The position numbers and the translations under genes were made by a program. Below the pieces are notes generated by a model. That model worked only from the letters and a program-made list of their open reading frames with translations. It ran no database searches and had not been told where the DNA came from. From an uncultured bacterium (GTDB lineage: Bacteria > Actinomycetota > Coriobacteriia > Coriobacteriales > Coriobacteriaceae): DNA of 30,582 nt. Positions 16,738-23,155 of this stretch are shown here, one piece after another. The DNA lies in contig CAJMSV010000009.1 of NCBI GenBank assembly GCA_905216175.1, positions 1 to 30,582 on the forward strand. Direction: 5' to 3'. Each line of letters begins with the position of its first letter. The first letter of the stretch is position 1.

Positions 16738-16804
16738 TTGGTGCAATGGGGATTGGTTTATATGCACCAAGTTGATGCAAAGTAGCCTGACCCCTTTGCA
16801 CCAA
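16738..16804. repeat. 13/14-bp inverted repeat after structured element copy 1
   Basis: Arms ttggtgcaatgggg (16738-16751) and cccctttgcaccaa (16791-16804) differ at one position, and a smaller tgca pair lies inside. A short hairpin (aacctg/caggtt around 16684-16703) lies just before it. Together they fill the rest of the queA 3' intergenic region (16508-16902), in which I see no gene. Confidence 0.5.
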
Positions 16805-16810
16805 TCAAAA

Positions 16811-16877
16811 AGTTGCGGTGAGATAGTTCTTGAATTGGCCTTTTTGAGGGCTAAACAGGAACTATCTCACCGCAACT
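16811..16877. repeat. 67-nt hairpin repeat, copy A
   Basis: The ends agttgcggtg and caccgcaact pair through a stem of about 21 bp, with a small internal hairpin (ttggcc/ggctaa). It lies 25 nt from the end of the minus-strand coiled-coil gene, between converging genes. The other copies are B (23048), C (26747) and D (30020). Copies A and D share the aggaactat half, while B and C share cagtccctat. Confidence 0.8.
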
Positions 16878-16902
16878 GCGTTGAGCGTTTTTGGCAGCTG
16901 GT

Positions 16903-18666
16903 TTACTTGCTTGCGAACATCCAGATCAGGACGATCACGAGGATTACAGCGACAATGCAGACGATTGCGCCGGTGAATTTGATGCGTGAGTCGCGGGTGC
17001 GCTCGCGCACGTCGTCCTCGGCGGCTTCGAGTTGAGCCACTTCGCGCTCGGTTTCGGCGTGCTCGGCCTTATCGCGGGCCAAGGACCCGGCGAGCGATTC
17101 GGTAATCTCGGGATGGTCATGTACCTCGGTCGCCTGCTCGATGATCGACTGCGCATGCACGACGTCCGCCTGGGCATCGGCGATAGCCTGCTCCTGCTCT
17201 CGACGCGCCTTGTCCTCGGCGGCGATCTTCTCGCGCAGTTCGCGCTGGCGCGTTGCGGCGGCGGTTTTTGCGGTCTGCAGCTCGTCGCGTGCGGCATCGG
17301 CCTCGGCCGTCACGGCCTGATGGGCGCGCTTGGCGTCGGCGATGGGGGCTTGCGCCTGCTCGACGGCGTGCTCGGCGGCTGCGAGTGAGTGCTCAAGATC
17401 GGCGGTGATGTTCGGGACATCTTCCTCGGCTTTGCGCAGGGCATCGGCCGTGTCGGAGATCTGCATCGAAAGCTCGCTGGTACGCACCGTGTAATTGGCG
17501 GGATTTGCCGAAGGATTGCGCTGCAGCTCGGCATACTCGTGGCGCAGCGTTTCGAGTTGAGCGCGCGTGGCGTCGACGGTTTGCTGCGCTGCGGCAACGC
17601 CGGCATCGCGCTCGGCCTGCACCTTGTCGCGGATGCGCTTGGAATCCTCGAGGCGTCGAACGAGGCGGTTACCGGTCTCGCGCGAGCTGGCTTCGCGCGC
17701 CTCCACGGCATCGAGTGCGGCTTTGAGACGCCGCTCGGTGGCATCGTCCTCTTCTTTTATTTGCTCGAGCTGCGCCTTGAGCTCTGTTGCCTTGGCAGCA
17801 TGGGTATCGCGGCCGATTTCTGCCGCCGCGGCGGCTTTCTGTGCCGCGTCGATAGTCTGGCGCTGCTCGGCGACGATTTGGTCGTAGCGGCCTGCGATAT
17901 CCTGGCGTGTCTCGAGCTCCTCGCCTTGATCGGCGATGCGCTGCTCAAGTTCGGCCAGGTGAGCGCGGGCGTCCGCGAGTGCCTTCTTTGCGGCATTCAT
18001 CTCGCGCATGGCCGAGGCACCCTGGGCGATAAAGGCGCCCACGGCGTTCGCAGTGTTCGAGACGGTAGTTCCCAGATCGCGGCTCGCGGCGGGGGCGTGC
18101 GGGGCGATTGGTCGACCGGTGTCGGCAACGTCCACATCGGTGGTTTGCGGCGCGGCGATATTGCCGGTGCCGCCTTCGATTACGGAAAAGCCCGCTGCAT
18201 GCGGGTCGACGGCGTCCGCGCCAATCGTGGGATGCTCGAGCTGCAGGAACGAGGGCAGGGTGCTGCCTTGGTCGGCAACGGGGGTCTCGCCGGGCACGAA
18301 GGTCGAGGCGGCCTCGGCGGCCTCCTCTTCTTCGGCGTCGATATCGGCGTCGGCCACGGCGTCTTTCATCGCTTTGACGGCATCCATCATGGAGTCCATG
18401 ACGGCATCGAGCTCTTCTTCCGAAGACACCTCGATGGGGCCTTCTGCTTGCGGGGCGGCGTCCTTTTCGGGGGCGTCGTCCTGAGCGGCCGGATCGTCGT
18501 TTTGCTCGCCGGCGTCTTCGGCCGCAGGGATTTCCGTCGCAGCGCCGTTATCCAGAGTGGCGTCGTCGACGTCGGTATCATTGCAGGTCGCAGCGCCAGT
18601 ATCTGCGGCGACGTCTGCTGAATCATCAATATGCTGCAGAGTCTGGGGGTCCAGCTCGTCTGTCAT
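16903..18666 (-). CDS. Coiled-coil protein with C-terminal membrane anchor
   Basis: The protein is 587 residues from ATG 18666, 9 nt after AGGAG; ATG 18672 would be only 3 nt from that site. The first 190 residues are very acidic and Ala-rich (disordered). Residues about 210-545 are a long heptad-patterned Glu/Ala/Lys/Arg-rich coiled coil resembling SMC or M-protein rods, without ATPase motifs. A hydrophobic helix within the last 25 residues (GAIVCIVAVILVIVLIWMF) anchors the protein, leaving the rod in the cytoplasm since no signal peptide is present. It could be a cell-envelope or division scaffold. I do not recognise a named family. It lies between queA and an SDR gene, with copy A of the 67-nt hairpin at its 3' end. 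Confidence 0.75.
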   Translation of the reverse strand: MTDELDPQTLQHIDDSADVAADTGAATCNDTDVDDATLDNGAATEIPAAEDAGEQNDDPAAQDDAPEKDAAPQAEGPIEVSSEEELDAVMDSMMDAVKAMKDAVADADIDAEEEEAAEAASTFVPGETPVADQGSTLPSFLQLEHPTIGADAVDPHAAGFSVIEGGTGNIAAPQTTDVDVADTGRPIAPHAPAASRDLGTTVSNTANAVGAFIAQGASAMREMNAAKKALADARAHLAELEQRIADQGEELETRQDIAGRYDQIVAEQRQTIDAAQKAAAAAEIGRDTHAAKATELKAQLEQIKEEDDATERRLKAALDAVEAREASSRETGNRLVRRLEDSKRIRDKVQAERDAGVAAAQQTVDATRAQLETLRHEYAELQRNPSANPANYTVRTSELSMQISDTADALRKAEEDVPNITADLEHSLAAAEHAVEQAQAPIADAKRAHQAVTAEADAARDELQTAKTAAATRQRELREKIAAEDKARREQEQAIADAQADVVHAQSIIEQATEVHDHPEITESLAGSLARDKAEHAETEREVAQLEAAEDDVRERTRDSRIKFTGAIVCIVAVILVIVLIWMFASK

Positions 18667-18960
18667 AGGCATGTGCTCCTCATCGTTGTTTGTCACCCTA
18701 TGATAAAGTCTCGCGCCGACATCCCGCGCGCTGCAGCAAAGTTTCAAAACGTGTTCGATGGTTCGCTTGGCTGACAAAAATTCGGCCTTCTTATTCAATT
18801 TGTGCTTGACATCCCCTTCGCCGAATGACGTTGTGCCGTTCGCCTGCCGCAGCCTTTATTTTTCACTTGAACCCGCTAAAGTTGCATTTCAGCTTTTGGC
18901 GCGTGAAGTTGGATGCGCGCAGTCGGCGGGCGTGCCCGTCGCGATTTGAAAGGACTTCGT

Positions 18961-19761
18961 ATGGGACTTTTCACTGGTAAGACCGTAATCGTCACCGGCG
19001 GCGGCAAGGCCACGCTCAAGGACGGCTCCGCTGGCTCCATCGGCTACGGCATCGATATCGCTTTTGCCAAGGAGGGCGCAAACCTCGTCATTACCGGCCG
19101 CAACGTTGCCAAGCTCGAGGCTGCCAAGGAGTCTCTCGAGGCCGAGTACGGCGTCAAGGTTCTGCCTGTTCAGGCCGATGTCTCGGCTGGTCAGGATAAC
19201 GAGGCTGTCGTCCAGAACGTCATCGACAAGGCCATTGAGGAGTTCGGCCGCATCGACGCCGTCGTCAACAACGCTCAGGCTAGCGCTTCGGGCGTGACCA
19301 TCGCCGACCACACCATGGATCAGTTTAACCTGGCCATTTACTCCGGCCTGTATGCCACCTATCTGTACATGCAGAAGGCCTATCCGCACCTGAAGGAGAC
19401 CAAGGGCTCCGTGGTCAACTTTGCCTCGGGCGCCGGCCTGTTTGGCAACTACGGCCAGTGCAGCTATGCCGCCGCCAAGGAAGGCATCCGCGGCTTGACC
19501 CGCGTTGCCGCCAACGAGTGGGGCAAGGACGGCATCAACGTCAACATCGTGTGCCCGCTTGCTTGGACCGCTGCGCTCGAGAACTTCCAGGATGCCTATC
19601 CCGAGGCGTTTAAGGCCAACGTCCACATGCCGCCGGCGGGCCACTATGGCGACGTCGAGAAGGAGATCGGCCGCGTGGTCGTTCAGCTCTGCGGCCCCGA
19701 CTTTAAGTACATGAATGGCGAGACCGTCACCCTCGAGGGTGGCATGGGCCAGCGCCCGTAG
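18961..19761 (+). CDS. Short-chain dehydrogenase/reductase (SDR)
   Basis: The protein is 266 residues from ATG 18961, after AAAGGA. The NAD(P)-binding motif is unusual: TGGG (12-15) is separated from GSIGYGI (25-31) by an inserted KATLKDGSA. The cofactor-proximal motif reads NNAQ rather than NNAG. The catalytic triad is intact, with Ser156 and Tyr169-x3-Lys173, plus Asn103/104. The C-terminus GGMGQRP resembles classical SDRs. The substrate is unknown; gut Coriobacteriia use SDRs as hydroxysteroid dehydrogenases, but nothing in the sequence shows that here. It is divergent from the coiled-coil gene over a 294-nt spacer with no other gene, and structured element copy 2 begins 3 nt after its stop. 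Confidence 0.85.
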   Translation: MGLFTGKTVIVTGGGKATLKDGSAGSIGYGIDIAFAKEGANLVITGRNVAKLEAAKESLEAEYGVKVLPVQADVSAGQDNEAVVQNVIDKAIEEFGRIDAVVNNAQASASGVTIADHTMDQFNLAIYSGLYATYLYMQKAYPHLKETKGSVVNFASGAGLFGNYGQCSYAAAKEGIRGLTRVAANEWGKDGINVNIVCPLAWTAALENFQDAYPEAFKANVHMPPAGHYGDVEKEIGRVVVQLCGPDFKYMNGETVTLEGGMGQRP

Positions 19762-19763
19762 GG

Positions 19764-19938
19764 GTTACGCGGTTCTACGAACCGCGTAACCAGTTGACGC
19801 TGCAAACCCGCCAGAGCGGCAATCTGCCTTTCAACTTCGGCGGCATGACCAGAAGGTCAATGCCGCCTCGTTTCAAGGCACCTTGCTCGCTCTGGCGGGT
19901 TTTCGCTGTCGGTGCCATTACATCGGCGTTGCCTTGGC
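19764..19938 (+). ncRNA. Structured element, copy 2 (candidate non-coding RNA or structured repeat)
   Basis: Same architecture as copy 1. P1 is 19764-19775 with 19779-19790 (identical sequence). P2 is 19804-19818 with 19888-19902 (cccgccaga/tctggcggg in place of cgcccctaa/ttaggggcg). P3 is 19825-19830 with 19875-19880 (tgcctt/aaggca in place of tgacgt/acgtca). P4 is 19839-19850 with 19855-19867 (extra GC pairs, loop agaa). It directly follows the SDR stop codon. Paired changes across three stems support selection for the folded form. Confidence 0.6.
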
Positions 19939-19939
19939 C

Positions 19940-20111
19940 GTCAATAGTCATTGGGGACGTTCTTAAATGACTAGTCGAAAGGGACACTCTTGCGGCAGCT
20001 GGGGACGTTCTTTATATGCCGGCACTTGGGGGCAGTCCCTAAGTGTCGGCAGATTGGGACATTCCTTTGCAAGATGGCGCTGAAGATTGTCCCCGACGAC
20101 TAGTCATTTAA
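19940..20111. repeat. Inverted-repeat element with ggggac-type internal repeats, upstream of tgt
   Basis: Perfect 15-bp inverted arms ttaaatgactagtcg (19963-19977) and cgactagtcatttaa (20097-20111) flank about 120 nt. Inside and just outside are repeated gggacgttctt-like words, at about 19953, 19981, 20000, 20054 and, inverted, 20088. A second hairpin is formed by 20017-20027 with 20041-20051. No coding potential is seen. With structured element copy 2 it fills the 436-nt gap between the SDR gene and tgt. Confidence 0.65.
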
Positions 20112-20154
20112 TGCACCAGTTTCTGTCGAGTCGGTGCTCTTTGCGGGTTGCCCG

Positions 20155-20160
20155 TATAAT
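20155..20160 (+). promoter_or_regulatory. -10 box (TATAAT) of the tgt promoter
   Basis: A perfect TATAAT lies 38 nt before the tgt ATG, with AAGGAG (20183-20188) between them. No good -35 hexamer is seen at 16-18 nt, so an activator or a weak -35 may be used. The box lies just outside the inverted-repeat element that ends at 20111. Confidence 0.6.
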
Positions 20161-20197
20161 GGTTTGCGTATGAACCGCAACCAAGGAGTTCCAGTTT

Positions 20198-21337
<1,140 letters not shown>

Positions 21338-21349
21338 GGGCGACAGACA

Positions 21350-21447
21350 CGCTTGCAGAGCGTAGGCAACGGCAAAGGCTGAGCGGCAGCCGCTCGTCAC
21401 ATTCGCTGACGCCGGCTGCGCGACCGCTGACCGATGCCTTGCAAGCG
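21350..21447 (+). other. Long imperfect hairpin 3' of tgt
   Basis: Nested pairings are 21350-21357 with 21440-21447, 21364-21368 with 21435-21439, 21382-21386 with 21424-21428 and 21386-21392 with 21413-21419. Together they make a long interrupted stem starting 12 nt after the tgt stop. There is no T run, so this is not a classical terminator. An mRNA 3' stabiliser or repeat remnant is possible. Confidence 0.4.
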
Positions 21448-21486
21448 CATGATACATCGTGGGTACCATACCGAATAGTTGATGTT

Positions 21487-21535
21487 CGGGCGGGTGTTTG
21501 GCGCATGGCGTCGACCCCGCCCGCTTTTCTTTTTC
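21487..21535 (+). terminator. Terminator-like hairpin in the leader of the LOG gene
   Basis: Stem cgggcggg (21487-21494) with cccgcccg (21516-21523) runs directly into cttttcttttt. It ends only about 5 nt before the ribosome site and 15 nt before the LOG start codon, leaving no room for a promoter after it. It either ends tgt transcription, with the LOG promoter lying upstream, or acts as an attenuator in the LOG leader. Confidence 0.7.
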
Positions 21536-21550
21536 TCGATAGGAGTACCC

Positions 21551-22309
21551 ATGATAAAGAATGAGAACGTCGAGGGCGAGCCCGCCTACGACGAGACGTA
21601 CCGCCGCGGCCCCGTGGTCATGCGCGGCCCCATGATTCCTAAGGACAACACCTACGCCAACCTGCTGGCGCCCGAGGAGTCGACCGACTGGCTGCATGCC
21701 GATCCGTGGCGCGTACTGCGCATCCAGGCCGAGTTTGTCGATGGCTTTGGCGCACTTGCCGAGCTCGGGCCTGCGGTGACCATCTTCGGTAGCGCCCGCA
21801 CGCCCAAGACCGATCCGCTCTACAAGGCGGCGCGCACGGTCGGTCGCAAGATTGCCCAGCGCGGCGTGGCGGTTATCACCGGTGGCGGTCCTGGCGTTAT
21901 GGAGGCGGCCAACAGGGGAGCGGCGAGCGCCAACGGCAAGTCGGTCGGCCTGGGTATCGAGCTTCCGCACGAGCAGGGGATCAATAAATACGTGAACCTC
22001 GGCATGGACTTCCGTTACTTCTTTGTGCGCAAGACCATGTTCGTCAAATACAGCTCGGGCGCCATCGTGTTTCCCGGAGGTTTTGGTACGCTCGACGAGA
22101 TGTTCGAGGTACTCACGCTGGTGCAGACGCACAAGGTCAAGCGCATGCCGCTCGTGCTGGTGGGCAGCGAGTACTGGCAGGGCCTATTCGACTGGCTCAA
22201 CGGCCCGGTGATGAGCGCCGGTATGATCAGCCCGCTCGATCCGGATCTGGTACACATTACCGATAACCTCAACGAAGCCGTCGACATCGCCCTGAGCGGG
22301 CTGATGTAG
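21551..22309 (+). CDS. LOG family protein (nucleotide phosphoribohydrolase-like)
   Basis: The protein is 252 residues from ATG 21551, 5 nt after AGGAG. The Rossmann-like fold shows both LOG signatures: GGGPGVMEAANRGA (from residue 111) and PGGFGTLDEMFE (from residue 175), which hold the catalytic Arg/Glu pair. LOG enzymes release the base from nucleoside 5'-monophosphates (cytokinin-type or AMP) and some are general nucleotide-pool housekeepers. The last 129 nt of this gene are repeated, with 9 mismatches, at 26530-26658, which marks a recombination or insertion boundary. The gene here is complete. Confidence 0.9.
   Translation: MIKNENVEGEPAYDETYRRGPVVMRGPMIPKDNTYANLLAPEESTDWLHADPWRVLRIQAEFVDGFGALAELGPAVTIFGSARTPKTDPLYKAARTVGRKIAQRGVAVITGGGPGVMEAANRGAASANGKSVGLGIELPHEQGINKYVNLGMDFRYFFVRKTMFVKYSSGAIVFPGGFGTLDEMFEVLTLVQTHKVKRMPLVLVGSEYWQGLFDWLNGPVMSAGMISPLDPDLVHITDNLNEAVDIALSGLM
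22181..22309 (+). repeat. Direct repeat, left copy: 3' end of LOG gene
   Basis: The 129 nt align without gaps to 26530-26658 at 120 of 129 positions. In codons, five differences are synonymous and two change residues (Ser to Asp, Asn to Asp), so the copies look like two alleles of the same coding sequence rather than a fresh duplication. Confidence 0.9.
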
Positions 22310-22342
22310 GGCGCGCGTGCCTGTCGTTGTAGTAATGAGAAC

Positions 22343-22374
22343 GGCAGACTGATGCTATTTAACATCAGTCTGCC
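22343..22374. promoter_or_regulatory. Palindromic operator candidate of the toxin-antitoxin operon
   Basis: A perfect 12-bp inverted repeat, ggcagactgatg (22343-22354) and catcagtctgcc (22363-22374), lies 50-81 nt before the antitoxin start. A third half-site (ctgatg) occurs at 22391-22396. It overlaps the expected -35 region, the usual place for RelB-type autorepression. Confidence 0.6.
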
Positions 22375-22386
22375 ATCTAAACTGGG

Positions 22387-22392
22387 TATACT
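22387..22392 (+). promoter_or_regulatory. -10 box (TATACT) of the toxin-antitoxin operon
   Basis: TATACT lies 32 nt before the antitoxin ATG, between the palindromic operator and the ribosome site GAGGAGGT. The -35 region falls inside the right arm of the palindrome. Confidence 0.5.
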
Positions 22393-22423
22393 GATGTAAA
22401 AGACGAGGGCGAGGAGGTCGCGT

Positions 22424-22723
22424 ATGTCTACTGCAACGGTTAAGCCTACGACGGTTCGCATCGAAGAGGGGCTCAAGGAACAGGCGACTGAGTTCTTGGA
22501 TTCGGTCGGCCTCAGCCTCAATTCCTATCTCAATCTTGCCGTTCGGCAGCTGGTAAATCAACGAAAGATTCCTTTTGAGATTGTAGGAAGGGCGGAGGTG
22601 CCCAACGAGGCGACGAGGCGTGCCATGGTGATCGCCGAGGCTCATGAGTTGGGAATTTTGCCGGACGATAGCCCGTCATTCAATAACGCTGATGAGCTTA
22701 TGTCATTCCTCGATGAGGAATAG
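22424..22723 (+). CDS. RelB/DinJ family antitoxin
   Basis: The protein has 99 residues and GAGGAGGT lies just upstream. The N-terminus KPTTVRIEEGLKEQATEFLDSVGLSLNSYLNLAVRQLV is a ribbon-helix-helix DNA-binding domain of the RelB/DinJ type. The C-terminus (SFNNADELMSFLDEE) is the acidic toxin-wrapping tail. It should neutralise the nuclease encoded 2 nt downstream and repress its own promoter through the palindrome at 22343-22374. The pair sits inside the segment bounded by the LOG direct repeats, where it could stabilise the island. Confidence 0.88.
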   Translation: MSTATVKPTTVRIEEGLKEQATEFLDSVGLSLNSYLNLAVRQLVNQRKIPFEIVGRAEVPNEATRRAMVIAEAHELGILPDDSPSFNNADELMSFLDEE

Positions 22724-22725
22724 CG

Positions 22726-23034
22726 ATGTTCGAGATTAAAGTCGAGGCTCAATTTAAGGTGGACTACAAACGAACGATGCGCATGCATCCGCAGCTAAAA
22801 AGTGAGTTTAAAGCGGCGGTTGCAGAGCTTGTGGCTCATGGGTCACTTCCGGCGGAGTATGGCGCCCACGAGCTCTCAAACCCGGGCGGAAACTACAACG
22901 GCCACATCGATTTCCACCTATCCGATGGCTTGGTCGATGTGGTCGTTCTTTATCTTCCCCATAAGACTAACCCAATGATTAGACTGGTGAGAATGGGCAC
23001 TCATCAGGAGCTGTTTCAGGGTCCGCTGGGCTGA
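22726..23034 (+). CDS. YafQ/RelE family mRNA interferase toxin
   Basis: This 102-residue protein starts 2 nt after the antitoxin stop. YafQ/RelE-fold toxins cut mRNA in the ribosomal A site. The C-terminal RMGTHQELF matches the YafQ GSHSELF motif, so His93 is the likely catalytic residue. H48, H60, H64 and D67 are candidates for the other active-site residues, although the middle segment (GHIDFHLSDGLVDVVVLY) departs from the usual CHI-x-PDWLLIY. The toxin is probably active, though this is not certain. The start of a 67-nt hairpin repeat follows 13 nt after the stop. Confidence 0.85.
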   Translation: MFEIKVEAQFKVDYKRTMRMHPQLKSEFKAAVAELVAHGSLPAEYGAHELSNPGGNYNGHIDFHLSDGLVDVVVLYLPHKTNPMIRLVRMGTHQELFQGPLG

Positions 23035-23047
23035 TCGCCGATTTCCA

Positions 23048-23114
23048 AGTTGCGGTGGAATAGGGACTGATTTGCGGTCGATTGGCCAAAAACAGTCCCT
23101 ATTTCACCGCAACT
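23048..23114. repeat. 67-nt hairpin repeat, copy B
   Basis: The stem of about 21 bp is nearly perfect (agttgcggtggaatagggactg with cagtccctatttcaccgcaact), with an inner ggtc/ggcc hairpin. It lies between the converging toxin and primase-helicase genes and may be their shared terminator. Confidence 0.8.
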
Positions 23115-23155
23115 GATAGGCGCGCCCCGTTCGCTGCTGCGGCCCCCGGTTCTCC

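Noticed and set aside
17389..18621. 410-codon open frame on the plus strand
   Set aside because: It is antisense to the coiled-coil gene; the Gly/Leu-rich translation is a by-product of the Ala/Glu codons opposite.
18806..18811. TTGACA as the -35 box of the SDR gene
   Set aside because: No -10-like hexamer is found 16-18 nt downstream (the sequence there is around cgttgt), and it lies 150 nt before the start.
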